The notes under the pieces: generated by a model
Told to the model about the DNA's origin: nothing
Database searches by the model: none
What the model saw: only the letters and a program-made list of their open reading frames with translations
Assembly (NCBI RefSeq): GCF_005844325.1
Contig: NZ_SPFY01000008.1
Location: 1-64,000, forward strand
Length of the DNA stretch: 64,000 nucleotides
Reading direction: 5' to 3'
Origin: Collinsella aerofaciens
Lineage (GTDB): Bacteria; Actinomycetota; Coriobacteriia; Coriobacteriales; Coriobacteriaceae
Part shown: positions 31,034 through 40,504 of the stretch, one piece after another
How the letters are laid out: every line of letters begins with the position of its first letter
Position numbering within the stretch: position 1 is the stretch's first letter
Position numbers and translations under genes: made by a program

Positions 31034-32497
31034 CTACGCCGGAAGCATGCCAGAGATTGCCGTTACGATCAGGCCAAAGACGACCATGAAAATGAAGAAC
31101 TTCCAAATGGTCTTCCACCATTGACCAAACGAGATCTTTGCCACGGCAAGACCGGCAACCGTCATGCCCGCCACGGGACTGATGGTGTTGATGGTCTGAT
31201 TAGCAAACTGGAGCGCGGTAACGGCGGCTTCGGGATTGAGGCCCATAAGCTCGGTCAGCGGACCCATGACGGGCATGGTGAGCGCCGCAAGTCCAGAGCT
31301 CGAGGGAACCAGCAAAGAGAGCAGGCCAAGGACGATATACATAAACGTGGTGTAGACGGCGGCAGGTGCACCGGCCAGTGCAGTAGCGAGCGCCTGGAGG
31401 ATGGTGTCGATGATCATGCCACCCTCTGCGATGACCAAGATACCGCGAGCGATGCCGATGACGATAGCGGCATACGCAAAGTCGGCAATGCCTTTAACGA
31501 ACTCCTCGGCGATCGTCTGCTGGTCAAGGCCGCCCAGGATACCGGCAAGCAAGCCCATACCAAGGAACACGGCGGAAATCTCATTCATGTACCAGCCCTG
31601 GGTAACAAGACCCCAGACGATAATGCCCATGCCGCAGGCAAAATCGATAAGCACGAGCTTCTGACGGGTAGTGAACTCTTCCTCGATGGAGGCATCGGTC
31701 ACGGAAAACTCAACACGCTTGAGCTTATCGTCCTCGTACACAATGGACGACTCGGGATTTTTCTTGACACGCATGGCGTAGCGCATGGCCCATGCGATAC
31801 CAACGGCAGTGAAGATGACCCAAGAAACGGCGCGCAGCCACAGCTGAGGATTGCCCTCGATACCAATGATGCCTTGGGCGATCAAAACATTAAACGGGTC
31901 GATGGTCGAAGCACAATATCCCAGGTTAGGACCAAGGAAGCAGATGATAAACGCCGTCATCGAGTCATACCCGATACCCATCATGATGGGAATGAAGATG
32001 GCATAGAACGGCAGGGCTTCCTCAGACATACCAAACGTAGTGCCGCAAATGGACAGCAACGTCATCGTGATGGGAATGATGAGGATGTCCTTGTTCTTGA
32101 GCTTTTTAATCACACGGCTCATGCCGGCATTCAAAGCGTTGGTCTTGGTGATGACTGCGAACGATCCGCCAATCAATAAGACGAACGCAACGACGTCGGC
32201 AGCCTCCTGGATGCCCTTAGTAGGCGCTTGCAGGACCGCAAAGATATCCTGGCCCAGATTGATGGTCTCGCCGGTCTCGGAATCGGTGTAGTTCTTATCA
32301 ACCTGTTCATAGGTTCCAGCAACGGCGACTTCACGCTCGCCCGCCGCTGTCGAAATCGTCTTGCGCTGATACTGACCAGAGGGAACGATCCAAGTCAGGA
32401 CCGCAAAGACAACGATCAGCAAGAACATGATCGTATAGACATGCGGTAATTTGAACTTAAAACGTCTGTTTGTCTTCTTCGCCTTCGTATCTGACAT
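31034..32497 (-). CDS. YfcC-family transporter (DcuC/AbgT-like carrier)
   Basis: The ATG at 32497, five bases after GGAGG, gives 487 residues with about twelve membrane segments. Typical features are LTWIVPSGQYQRK near the start, GGSFAVITKTNALNAG, GTTFGMSEEALPFYAIF and the late LLSLLVPSSSGLAAL plus NTISPVAGMTV segments of the YfcC/C4-dicarboxylate superfamily. It replaces the usual FrlA amino-acid permease or ABC importer of fructoselysine operons and probably brings in the substrate. It is the first structural gene after the promoter-operator. Confidence 0.8.
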   Translation of the reverse strand: MSDTKAKKTNRRFKFKLPHVYTIMFLLIVVFAVLTWIVPSGQYQRKTISTAAGEREVAVAGTYEQVDKNYTDSETGETINLGQDIFAVLQAPTKGIQEAADVVAFVLLIGGSFAVITKTNALNAGMSRVIKKLKNKDILIIPITMTLLSICGTTFGMSEEALPFYAIFIPIMMGIGYDSMTAFIICFLGPNLGYCASTIDPFNVLIAQGIIGIEGNPQLWLRAVSWVIFTAVGIAWAMRYAMRVKKNPESSIVYEDDKLKRVEFSVTDASIEEEFTTRQKLVLIDFACGMGIIVWGLVTQGWYMNEISAVFLGMGLLAGILGGLDQQTIAEEFVKGIADFAYAAIVIGIARGILVIAEGGMIIDTILQALATALAGAPAAVYTTFMYIVLGLLSLLVPSSSGLAALTMPVMGPLTELMGLNPEAAVTALQFANQTINTISPVAGMTVAGLAVAKISFGQWWKTIWKFFIFMVVFGLIVTAISGMLPA

Positions 32498-32561
32498 AGA
32501 TACCTCCAAAGAACTCGAGACTGCATCGCATCTCGCTTCAACGCCTGCGCAAGGCAAACGT

Positions 32562-32605
32562 TCTATGACGTTCCATAGATTACCAGCAGTTTTTCCCATC
32601 ATCAA
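32562..32605 (-). promoter_or_regulatory. Promoter and operator of the Amadori operon
   Basis: On the minus strand TTGATG (32600-32605) and TAATCT (32577-32582) are 17 bp apart. The inverted repeat TCTATG-ACGTTC-CATAGA (32562-32579) covers the -10 end and the start site, the position expected for repression by the GntR/HutC regulator encoded just upstream. Confidence 0.6.
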
Positions 32606-32667
32606 GATAATTTCAAACTGATTGCCGCGACGCGGCTGAACGGTTGCGTTCGCGCCGTGAACGGTAT

Positions 32668-32703
32668 GGAAACGCCCGGTGAGATGATCCACCGGGCGCT
32701 TCC
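32668..32703 (-). terminator. Hairpin terminator of the GntR regulator gene
   Basis: GGAAACGCCCGGTG pairs with CACCGGGCGCTTCC (one mismatch) around an 8-base loop, 13 bp after the regulator stop. It separates regulator transcription from the operon promoter. Confidence 0.6.
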
Positions 32704-32715
32704 ATTCGCAATGTC

Positions 32716-33459
32716 CTAGATGTCAAAAATGTAACGAGATCCAACGATCCGCTGACGACCGATGATAAACGGCCGCCGCTGCTCATCGAAAAAGAAGGCA
32801 TCCATGTAAAACAGGGGTTCGCCAACGGGAACCGCCAACAGCCGAGCGACCTCGGGCGACGCACACGCGATCTCGAGCGTGCACGGGTCGGTAAACGCGG
32901 GCGTACGGCCCGTCCGGTTGCGCACGAACTCAAAAATGGATTGGTTAGATAGAGGTGCCGTTGATAGATAGGCGTTGTCCTCGTATACGTATATGTTGTT
33001 CTCGAGCATGACGGGGACCCCATCGGCAGTACGCACACGCTCAACGCAAATCAAATCAGTTCCAACGGGAACACCAAAGAATTGTGCTTCGGTGGAATCC
33101 GCCGGCAGTATCTTTCTCGAAATGACGCGCGCCCCCGCCTCCATTCCGTTAACGCGGCATGCGTCCGAAAAACTCTGGACGTCATCCTTCTGGCGAATCT
33201 TGCGCTTAAGCTTAGGGGCATTGACGAACGTGCCTTTCCCCTGCCGCTTCGTTAGATAGCCCTGCTGGACGAGCTCCTCAATAGCGCGTCGCACGGTAAC
33301 GCGGCCAACTTTATAGCTCTCAGCCAATTCGAATTCGTTGGGTATCCGCGCGCCCGCCTTGTAGGCACCGGAGCTGATTTCGTTTTTAATGATATCGATA
33401 ACCTGTTGGTACAGCGGTATCGCTGCTTTACCGTCAGTTAGCCCTTCAGTCGGTGGCAT
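32716..33459 (-). CDS. GntR/HutC-family regulator of the Amadori operon
   Basis: The 247-residue protein has an N-terminal winged helix (PLYQQVIDIIKNEISSGAY, then ARIPNEFELAESYKVGRVTV and IEELVQQGYLTKRQGKGTF) and a C-terminal UTRA ligand domain (VERVRTADGVPVMLENNIY and FYMDAFFFDEQRRPFIIGRQ). UTRA regulators sense sugar phosphates or amino acids and usually repress. It precedes the operon on the same strand and is the natural candidate for the operator at 32562-32579. The ATG has GAGAGGG upstream. Confidence 0.85.
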   Translation of the reverse strand: MPPTEGLTDGKAAIPLYQQVIDIIKNEISSGAYKAGARIPNEFELAESYKVGRVTVRRAIEELVQQGYLTKRQGKGTFVNAPKLKRKIRQKDDVQSFSDACRVNGMEAGARVISRKILPADSTEAQFFGVPVGTDLICVERVRTADGVPVMLENNIYVYEDNAYLSTAPLSNQSIFEFVRNRTGRTPAFTDPCTLEIACASPEVARLLAVPVGEPLFYMDAFFFDEQRRPFIIGRQRIVGSRYIFDI

Positions 33460-33491
33460 ATACCCTCTCCCAGCACAATTACGTCTAAAAC

Positions 33492-33524
33492 GGGCTTAAG
33501 GGCATTCAACAAGCCCTTAAGCCC
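33492..33524 (-). terminator. Intrinsic terminator of the HAD phosphatase gene
   Basis: GGGCTTAAGGGC and GCCCTTAAGCCC form a perfect 12-bp stem with a 9-base loop, followed on the minus strand by GTTTTAG. Confidence 0.75.
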
Positions 33525-33609
33525 GCATTAGCATTAAGTATGCTTGCTGCCGCACCAAAATGTCGGGTATTTACTCATCAGACCCGAAAAACGCGCAACT
33601 ACCGCGCTC

Positions 33610-34269
33610 CTAAGAAAGCGTGAGCAGCTCCGGCAGCTGGTCGATAATCTTGTCCGCGGCATCCTGGCTAAAGCCAAAGCGTTCCTCGCGCTTGGCAATG
33701 ACTGTCAGACCGGCTCGCTTGCCGGCAGTGATGCCAGGCACCGAGTCCTCAACGCAGCAGCAGCGATTCGCGGGCAGCCCCAGCAGATCCAGCGCATGCA
33801 GGTAAATGTCGGGCTCGGGCTTGCTCTCCTTAAACTGCTCGCCGCTCACCACATACTCAAAGGCATCCGACAGCCCGCATGCGTTGAGCACTTCCTCGAT
33901 GCTAACCATGGGAGACGAGCTGGCAAGCGCCACGCGAACGCCACGGCGCGGCAGCTCTCGAATCGTATCCACGGCGCCTGGGTTAATCAAAGCCTGATAG
34001 TCGCGCGGACGCTTATGCGCCCACTCGTCCCAACGGGCCAACGCTTCCTCGCCAGTGAAATGCCCCTTACCGGCGCGCTCAAACCAATCGACCAGCATAC
34101 GCAGGAAGAACTGATGCGAGGTACCGACCTGCCCATTCAACTCCTCTTGAGTCAGATTAAGCCCAAGCTCTTTGGCAAACGCGGCAGTCTCGCCCAGGTA
34201 GTAATACTCGGTATCGACAATGACGCCGTCCATGTCAAAGATAACGGCGTCGAACGGAAACGCGGACAC
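33610..34269 (-). CDS. HAD-superfamily phosphatase (beta-phosphoglucomutase/GPH-like)
   Basis: The GTG at 34269 after AGGGAGGG gives 219 residues. HAD motifs are DAVIFDMDGVIVDTE (nucleophile and acid Asp), VALASSSPM (motif II Ser), KESKPEPDIY (Lys) and CCCVEDSVPGITAG (acidic motif), with a small helical cap in between. The group removes phosphate from sugar phosphates or isomerises glucose phosphates. The substrate is not determined. A terminator from the upstream HAD gene abuts its ribosome site. Confidence 0.8.
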   Translation of the reverse strand: MSAFPFDAVIFDMDGVIVDTEYYYLGETAAFAKELGLNLTQEELNGQVGTSHQFFLRMLVDWFERAGKGHFTGEEALARWDEWAHKRPRDYQALINPGAVDTIRELPRRGVRVALASSSPMVSIEEVLNACGLSDAFEYVVSGEQFKESKPEPDIYLHALDLLGLPANRCCCVEDSVPGITAGKRAGLTVIAKREERFGFSQDAADKIIDQLPELLTLS

Positions 34270-34283
34270 GGCACCCTCCCTAA

Positions 34284-34310
34284 CAAAAGGGCGCCCGCAA
34301 GCAGGCGCCC
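34284..34310 (-). terminator. Intrinsic terminator between two HAD phosphatase genes
   Basis: GGGCGCC and GGCGCCC form a 7-bp GC stem with an 8-base loop, followed on the minus strand by CTTTTGTT, 15 bp before the next gene's GTG start. Confidence 0.65.
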
Positions 34311-34333
34311 GAACCATGCATTAATCGGCGATT

Positions 34334-35176
34334 CTAACCCAGTAGCTTATCCAGCGCCACCGCAATACCATCTTCGTTGTTATTGGCGGTCACCATCTGG
34401 GCCACTGCCTTAACCTCATCGACGGCGTTGCCCATGGCAACACCGGTGCCGGCCCACTCAATCATGGACTTGTCATTCTGGCCGTCGCCAAACGATACGA
34501 CCTCGCTGGCATCGATGCCAAGCTTGGGCAGGGCACCCTCGAGCGCGCGGGCCTTGTCGATACCGGGCGCCGTGTACTCAAAGTACCAGTCGGCCGTAAA
34601 CATGCCCGAAAGCGTCTGGGTAAAGGGCGCATACATCTCCTCGTAATGCGCCTGCAGGTAGGCCGGATCGCCCGCCGTCAGCAGCTTGTCCACGGGATAA
34701 GCATCAGCAACCTCATGCAGGCTCTCCACCTCGCGGATCTTAAGATCGCACGCATCGCGCTCATACTTGACGATATTCTTCTGCGAGCCGTCAGACAGCG
34801 TGATCATGCAATGGTACGAGTCCTCGACATGCAGATCACGACCGAGCGAAATCATAGGAATCACGTCAAAATTACGCAGGTGATCAATCAGGCGATGCAA
34901 TTCGTCGGCAGGCATAGCCTGATCGAACAGCACCTCGTCGGTCTGAGCGTCGACCACATGCGCACCATTAAAGGCAACTAGCAGACCGTCATGGTTTTGA
35001 AGGTCGAGCTCCTGCGCCAAGGCGTGCAGCCCCCATGCGGGACGGCCCGAAGCCAAGATGAGCTTAATGCCCAACTCCTGCGCCGCGAGCAGCTTCTCGC
35101 GCGTACGCGGGCTAATCACTTTCTGGTCGTTGGTGAGCGTACCGTCGATATCCATCGCGATGGCTTTGATTGCCAT
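34334..35176 (-). CDS. Cof-type HAD phosphatase (YidA-like)
   Basis: The 280-residue HAD-IIB protein has AIAMDIDGTLTNDQKVIS (catalytic Asp pair), LILASGRPAWGLH, the large Cof cap domain, and VSFGDGQNDKSMIEWAG with GVAMGNAVDEVKAVA at the end. Such enzymes dephosphorylate sugar phosphates and cofactors. GGAGG precedes the ATG. A terminator follows after about 24 bp. Confidence 0.85.
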   Translation of the reverse strand: MAIKAIAMDIDGTLTNDQKVISPRTREKLLAAQELGIKLILASGRPAWGLHALAQELDLQNHDGLLVAFNGAHVVDAQTDEVLFDQAMPADELHRLIDHLRNFDVIPMISLGRDLHVEDSYHCMITLSDGSQKNIVKYERDACDLKIREVESLHEVADAYPVDKLLTAGDPAYLQAHYEEMYAPFTQTLSGMFTADWYFEYTAPGIDKARALEGALPKLGIDASEVVSFGDGQNDKSMIEWAGTGVAMGNAVDEVKAVAQMVTANNNEDGIAVALDKLLG

Positions 35177-35665
35177 ATATGCCTCCTTGCATCGTTTTTA
35201 TCGCGCACTATCTTATCCGAGCCGGGGCACGTTCGCACAGCGCGCGCATGACGGTTGCAAAACCACCCCATTTGAAACAAAGGCAAAAAAGTACTTGCAA
35301 AGACGCGTTCCGACATATAAGTTGATAAAAGACCGCCGTTGCGGTTTTAAGTAGATCGAGCATATGAAGTTTGAGTTTTAGCGTGTAAGAGAAGGAAGAT
35401 CGGCAAAGTACAACCCCAAACGCAATGACAACTTAATGAGGTAACTGCCACATGTGAGGCACCCAGGGCATTGCTGTCTCGATTTTGAGCACGATGCCTT
35501 CCGCCTTGCATGGGCCGTTCCATCCAGCCCCTGCAGCAACTGCCTCACGGGCTCATTGAAAACCGCATAGCACCCCAACGTCAGCACATCACCCACGGCA
35601 AGCGCATCACTCACGACAACCAACACATCAACAAACAGCACGAACATCAACCGATTGGAGAAGCT
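35177..35665. other. Intergenic region without recognised gene
   Basis: This 489-bp stretch separates the divergent YidA-like gene from the ClpP/VirD4-like cassette. It holds a possible plus-strand promoter (TTGCAA at 35295-35300 and TATAAG at 35316-35321, spacer a short 15 bp) and a small hairpin ACCGC-CGTT-GCGGT at 35332-35345 followed by TTTAA. Open frames on either strand here have no ribosome site or family likeness and are treated as chance. Confidence 0.4.
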
Positions 35666-36556
35666 ATGACAAACCACCACGCTGAAGACGGCGATAAGAA
35701 AAGCATTCTAGATGCCCGCATTGAGCGAGCATATGCAAACGAATATGACGCCGCCTTTGCCGCCGCGACCATCAAGAACTACGCGTCGCTACCGCTCGCG
35801 ACGATCTTGGCCGACTACCCTCAACTGCTGAAGCGCTGCACAAAGATCATGGGCGACCCCGACATTCGCAAGCTGACAGACCCCTATGCCCCAAAACGCG
35901 ACAACGATTCGTACGTTCTTACCGTAGGCTGCCTAGCCCATATGCTTACGGCGCTCGACACGAAACTCAAGCTCGAATGGGAACCCGACGAGCGTCATGA
36001 ACTCGAAAGCAAACGGAACACCCTGCGCACCGCACTGTTCCTTCCGTTGGACGGCCTCAAGCGCTGCAACGTCGAGCTCAATACACAGGCGCGGCAAAAG
36101 CCCGGGACCACGGGGCAGAAAACTCCAAGACCCCATGCGGCCATCGTCGACCGCGACCGATATAACCGCATGACCGCGCACTTTTCCGCCGGGGGAGCAG
36201 CCATAAGGACGCTGATCGACCTGCTGTGCCTCCTGAGCATCAACGAGCTATTTGAGGGCTATCTCGCCCTTGTTCCCGCGACGGCACCCAAGTCGGTAGC
36301 AAAGATCATCGAGACCTGCAGACGCCAGTTTGAGCGCCATCGCAATGGCAGCGAGATGAACGCCAGTATCGCGCAGTACTACGCGGCTCATTACAAAAAT
36401 GACGAATGTGCCCCTGTCGAGCATCAGCTGCGGCTCGCCTACACCACGCCCGTCGCAACGCTCCATCGCTTTGGAGCCCTTGGCGCTTGCGAGCCGCACG
36501 AACAGGCAGCCTGCCCCACAACCGAGCTCGATCTCAGGCTCGGACGAACCCTGTAG
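35666..36556 (+). CDS. Unknown protein, first gene of the ClpP/VirD4-like cassette
   Basis: The ATG at 35666, after GGAGAAGCT, gives 296 residues. The protein is mostly helical and polar with no signal peptide or membrane segment. It contains a run of Ala/Leu helices, a basic patch at about 130-150 (RQKPGTTGQKTPRPHAAIVD) and a Cys pair near the end. No family was recognised. It is 63 bp upstream of the ClpP-like gene in the same orientation, and the three genes appear to be one unit. Confidence 0.6.
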   Translation: MTNHHAEDGDKKSILDARIERAYANEYDAAFAAATIKNYASLPLATILADYPQLLKRCTKIMGDPDIRKLTDPYAPKRDNDSYVLTVGCLAHMLTALDTKLKLEWEPDERHELESKRNTLRTALFLPLDGLKRCNVELNTQARQKPGTTGQKTPRPHAAIVDRDRYNRMTAHFSAGGAAIRTLIDLLCLLSINELFEGYLALVPATAPKSVAKIIETCRRQFERHRNGSEMNASIAQYYAAHYKNDECAPVEHQLRLAYTTPVATLHRFGALGACEPHEQAACPTTELDLRLGRTL

Positions 36557-36619
36557 CCCGCCAGCCCCTCCGCGGGCAACAATCCTATTCCACAACACAA
36601 CCAACAGAAAGGAGTCCTC

Positions 36620-37237
36620 ATGGACACCAATCATTCCCCCATCATCAGCCCCCTCACCATGCGCGAATCCGCCCGAGGTATCACGCTCACCAGCATTTAC
36701 GATGAGATGCTCGCCCGTCGCGAGCTCTCCGTCATGGGAAACATCGAAACCCCGATGGCCCACGACCTATGTCAGCAGATTCGCCTGCTCGATGCCACCG
36801 ACCCCAGCCGCCCCATCACCATATTTGTCGCCAGCGCCGGCGGAAGCGTGCGATCGGGTCTTGCGATCTATGACGCCATGCGCCTCGCATCGTGTCCCAT
36901 CCGCACCGTCTGCCTGGAATTCGCCGCGTCCATGGGCGCCGTGATCTTTATGGGCGGCGACGATCGCCGTATGGCGCCCCATGCAGAGCTCATGATTCAC
37001 GACCCGCTGATCCCCCAGGGGGCAGGCGGCTCGGCACTTGCGCTGCAGGAAACCAGCCGGCGTCTCATGCAGACCCGCAAGACCCTCACGCAAATCCTCT
37101 CGGACCGCAGCGGCCTCACGCCCAAGCGCATCCAGTCCCTCACTGCAAAAGACACCTACCTTTCGGCCGAGCGCGCCGTCGAGCTCGGCTTTGCCCACGA
37201 AATCCTCTCGACCACCAAGGAGGTCGCCCATGTCTAA
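36620..37237 (+). CDS. ClpP-like serine protease
   Basis: The 205-residue protein keeps the ClpP fold and a complete Ser-His-Asp triad: CLEFAASMGAVIF (Ser104), HAELMIHDPL (His127) and AKDTYLSAERAVELGF (Asp178). Ribosomal ClpP is similar in length, but the surrounding sequence is divergent and the gene lacks a nearby clpX, so this is an accessory paralogue rather than the housekeeping copy. AAAGGAG precedes the ATG. Its last codons overlap the ATPase gene by 8 bp, so both proteins are probably made together. Confidence 0.8.
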   Translation: MDTNHSPIISPLTMRESARGITLTSIYDEMLARRELSVMGNIETPMAHDLCQQIRLLDATDPSRPITIFVASAGGSVRSGLAIYDAMRLASCPIRTVCLEFAASMGAVIFMGGDDRRMAPHAELMIHDPLIPQGAGGSALALQETSRRLMQTRKTLTQILSDRSGLTPKRIQSLTAKDTYLSAERAVELGFAHEILSTTKEVAHV

Positions 37238-38540
37238 CCTCGCCAGCCGCCTCGCCGCATCTGAGTCCGCATCGTCCACCATCCTCGCCAAGGATCGAAC
37301 GCTTTCCTGCGACACCCGCCAAACGGGACTCAACAACAATGCACTTGTGATCGGCCCCTCGGGAGCCGGCAAGACCCGAAACGTCCTCAAGCCCAACCTG
37401 CTGCAAATGAACGCAAGCTACATCGTGCTCGACACCAAAGGCACGCTCTGTCGCGAAGTGGGACCCGTGCTGGCAGCCCACGGTTACCGCGTGCAATGTC
37501 TCAACTTCGCCGACCTCAACACCGTCCCGGCCCTTGCGCCCGGCATCGAGCGCTGCGGCTACAACCCCCTGAAGCACATTCGCCGCAAGGCGGACGGCAG
37601 GCCCAACCAGCAGGACATCCTCTCGGTGGCAAAGGCCATCTGCCCCATCGAGGACAACAACCAGCCTTTTTGGGATCATGCGGCGGCAAACCTGCTGTCG
37701 TGTCTTATCGCCTACGTCACCGAACAGCTGCCCGCCGACGAGCAGACGATCAGCTCGGTCATCAAGCTGATCGAGCACCTGCAGGACGGTGCCACGGGTC
37801 GATTGTTTGACGACCTGATCACGACCGACCCCCAAAGCTATGCCCTCTCGCTATGGCGGCGCTACGCCATTACGCAAAATGCCGAGCGCATGCACGCGAG
37901 CATCGTCGGCATCCTTGCCGAAAAGGTCATGTGTCTGGGATTCGACGGTGCGGCACAGCTCTATCGTGAGTGCCATCAGGTGGACTTCGCTTCCATGGGA
38001 CACACCCCCTGCGCCCTGTTTGTAACCGTGAGCGATATCGACCGCAATCTCGATCCGCTGACCGGCCTCTTTATTACGCAGGCGTTTATGGGCCTCATTC
38101 GCGAGGCCGATAGGCAGCCCGACGGCAGCCTGCCCGTGCCCGTGCGCTTTATGCTCGATGACTTCGCAAATCTGCAGATCCCCCAGATCGACAACGTGCT
38201 CTCGATTATCCGAAGCCGCAACATCTGGGCAACGCTGCTGCTGCAGTCGACCAACCAGCTCGATGCGCTCTATGGCGAGGCACGCGCACGCTCCATCATG
38301 GGCAACTGCGACACGCATCTGGTGCTGGCGTTCCAGGATCCCGAGAGTGCCCGGGTGTTTTCCGACCGCGCCGACGCGCTGCCCAGCACGCTCATGGCGA
38401 CACCGATCGATCGCTCGTGGCTCTTTGTACGCGGTCGCACTCCCGAACAGGTCGAGCGCTTTAGGCTCGAAGACCACCCGCTCTACGGGGAGCTGCCCGA
38501 GGCGCAGCGAGACACCACGCAGGTCGAATTAACCCGCTAA
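37230..38540 (+). CDS. VirD4/TraG-like ATPase without membrane segments
   Basis: From ATG 37230, overlapping the ClpP-like gene, the protein has 436 residues. The coupling-protein ATPase core is intact: Walker A GPSGAGKT (42-49), IVLDTKG, Walker B VRFMLDDFANL (305-315), and SRNIWATLLLQSTNQLD. Conjugative VirD4 proteins are usually about 600 residues with N-terminal membrane helices, which are missing here. No relaxase or T4SS genes are nearby. It could be a decayed transfer gene or a soluble motor working with the ClpP-like protease; the coupling of the two genes favours the second view. Confidence 0.75.
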   Translation: MSNLASRLAASESASSTILAKDRTLSCDTRQTGLNNNALVIGPSGAGKTRNVLKPNLLQMNASYIVLDTKGTLCREVGPVLAAHGYRVQCLNFADLNTVPALAPGIERCGYNPLKHIRRKADGRPNQQDILSVAKAICPIEDNNQPFWDHAAANLLSCLIAYVTEQLPADEQTISSVIKLIEHLQDGATGRLFDDLITTDPQSYALSLWRRYAITQNAERMHASIVGILAEKVMCLGFDGAAQLYRECHQVDFASMGHTPCALFVTVSDIDRNLDPLTGLFITQAFMGLIREADRQPDGSLPVPVRFMLDDFANLQIPQIDNVLSIIRSRNIWATLLLQSTNQLDALYGEARARSIMGNCDTHLVLAFQDPESARVFSDRADALPSTLMATPIDRSWLFVRGRTPEQVERFRLEDHPLYGELPEAQRDTTQVELTR

Positions 38541-38578
38541 CAACGCCGCGCAGTCCGCCACATTCGACCGCAAACAGC

Positions 38579-38612
38579 AAGGGCCCGTATCCCAACGGAT
38601 ACGGGCCCCTTT
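38579..38612. terminator. Bidirectional terminator between the VirD4-like gene and pgi
   Basis: GGGCCCGTATCC and GGATACGGGCCC form a perfect 12-bp stem around CAAC, flanked by AA before and CTTT after, between convergent genes. Confidence 0.75.
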
Positions 38613-38640
38613 CGGCAATGACCTATCTCAGCAACAAAGA

Positions 38641-40335
38641 CTACTTGCGGTGAGCGCGGTAGAACTCGATGAGCGCCTGGGTCGAAGCGTCCTGCTCGGC
38701 CTTGGCGGCGTCGTCGTGGAAGGCCGGGGTGATCTGCTTGGCAAGCTGCTTGCCAAGCTCGACGCCCCACTGGTCGTAGGAGTCGATGCCCCAGACCGTG
38801 CCCTCGACAAACGTGATGTGCTCGTACAGGGCGATGAGCTCGCCGAGTGCGAACGGGGTCAGCGTGTCGCCGAAGATCGAGGTCGTCGGACGGTTGCCCT
38901 CAAAGCAGCGGGCCGGGACGATCTGCTCGGGCGTGCCCTCGGCACGAACCTCGTCGGCTGTCTTGCCAAAGGCGAGTGCCTTGGTCTGGGCCAGGAAGTT
39001 GCCCAGGAACAGCTCGTGCACGTCCTGACCGCTATCGGTCGCAGGGTTGGCGGTATTGGCGAAGGCGATGAAATCGGCCGGAACCACCACGGTGCCCTGG
39101 TGCAGCAGCTGGTAGAAGGCATGCTGGCCGTTGGTACCGGGCTCGCCCCAGAAGATCTCACCGGTGTCGGAGGTCACGGCGCTGCCGTCCCAGCGGACAT
39201 GCTTGCCGTTGGACTCCATGGTGAGCTGCTGCAGGTAGGCCGGGAAGCGGTGCAGGTACTGGCAGTACGGCAGCACGGCATGGCTCTTGGAACCGAAGAA
39301 GTTGACGTACCAGACGTTGAGCAGACCCATCAGCGCGACGGCATTGTTCTCGAGCGGCGTGTTGCAGAAGTACTCGTCGATGGCGTGGAAGCCCTCAAGG
39401 AACTGCTGGAAACGCTCGGGGCCGAGCACGACGATCAGCGACAGGCCCACGGCGGAGTCGACGGAGTAGCGGCCGCCGACCCAATTCCAGAAACCAAAGG
39501 CGTTGGCGGGGTCGATGCCGAAGGCCTCGACCTTCTCGAGTGCGGTGGAAACGGCGACGAAGTGCTTTGCCACGGCCTCGGCGTTCTGCTCATCGGAGCC
39601 ATCGATGGCGCCCTGAGCCTTGAGCTGCTCGAGCATCCAGGTCTTGACCTCGCGGGCGTTGGTGAGGGTCTCGAGCGTGGTGAAGGTCTTGGAGACGATA
39701 ATCACGAGCGTGGTCTCGGGATCCAAACCCTTGAGCTTCTCGGCCTGGTCGTTGGGATCGATGTTGGAGATATAGCGGCAATCAATACCGGCGTCGGCAT
39801 AGGGACGCAGGGCCTCGTAAGCCATGACCGGGCCCAGGTCGGAGCCGCCGATGCCGATGGACACCAGGTGCTCGATCTTTTTGCCGGTAACACCCTTCCA
39901 CTCACCGGAGCGCACGCGCTCGGCGAAGGCATACATGCGGTCGAGGACCTCGTGCACGTCGGCGACGACATCCTGGCCGTCAACGATGAGCTGGCCCTTC
40001 TCGCTTGCCGGGCGGCGCAGCGCGGTGTGCAGGACGGCGCGGTCCTCGGTGGTGTTGATGTGCTCGCCGGAGAACATGGCGTCGCGGCGCTCCTCGAGCT
40101 TCACCTCGCGGGCAAGATCGCACAGCAGCTTGACGGTCTCATCGGTCACAAGGTTCTTGGACAGATCGAAGTGCAGGTCACCAGCGTCAAAGCTCAGCTT
40201 GTTCACGCGCTCGGCATCGGCGGCGAACCAGGCCTTGAGGTCGATACCTTCGGCCTCGAGCTTCTCCTGATGAGCCTCGAGCGCCTTCCAAGCGGCAGTC
40301 GACGTAGCATCGATAGGTGCGGCAACAGTTGCCAT
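38641..40335 (-). CDS. pgi: Glucose-6-phosphate isomerase
   Basis: The ATG at 40335 (GGAGGACTTT upstream) gives 564 residues, the long form typical of many bacteria. Signature segments are [50 protein letters not shown] and [13 protein letters not shown] near the C-terminus, with the catalytic Glu in GGRYS context and the late Lys. It interconverts glucose 6-phosphate and fructose 6-phosphate and would take up the glucose 6-phosphate made by the FrlB-like deglycase. A GC-rich hairpin (40356-40377) lies in the leader. Confidence 0.94.
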   Translation of the reverse strand: MATVAAPIDATSTAAWKALEAHQEKLEAEGIDLKAWFAADAERVNKLSFDAGDLHFDLSKNLVTDETVKLLCDLAREVKLEERRDAMFSGEHINTTEDRAVLHTALRRPASEKGQLIVDGQDVVADVHEVLDRMYAFAERVRSGEWKGVTGKKIEHLVSIGIGGSDLGPVMAYEALRPYADAGIDCRYISNIDPNDQAEKLKGLDPETTLVIIVSKTFTTLETLTNAREVKTWMLEQLKAQGAIDGSDEQNAEAVAKHFVAVSTALEKVEAFGIDPANAFGFWNWVGGRYSVDSAVGLSLIVVLGPERFQQFLEGFHAIDEYFCNTPLENNAVALMGLLNVWYVNFFGSKSHAVLPYCQYLHRFPAYLQQLTMESNGKHVRWDGSAVTSDTGEIFWGEPGTNGQHAFYQLLHQGTVVVPADFIAFANTANPATDSGQDVHELFLGNFLAQTKALAFGKTADEVRAEGTPEQIVPARCFEGNRPTTSIFGDTLTPFALGELIALYEHITFVEGTVWGIDSYDQWGVELGKQLAKQITPAFHDDAAKAEQDASTQALIEFYRAHRK

Positions 40336-40504
40336 AAAGTCCTCCTCAGCATACGGGCGCACGTCTCCATGCGCCCGGACATTCAGATGCCACTATTCTA
40401 GCGCAGGTCAAGACTACAATCAGCGAGCGTTGCCAATCCGCCCTCAAACGGCGACCGACCAAAAAGGGACAGGTTTTGACGATGTCCGCGCAAGCGGGTA
40501 TTAT

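Noticed and set aside
35378-35680. Minus-strand frame of 100 codons between the YidA-like gene and the ClpP/VirD4-like cassette
   Set aside because: It has no ribosome site, overlaps the start of the first cassette gene and has no recognisable domain.
38641-40401. Plus-strand 583-codon frame over pgi
   Set aside because: It is the complement of pgi, which has full family motifs and a good start.
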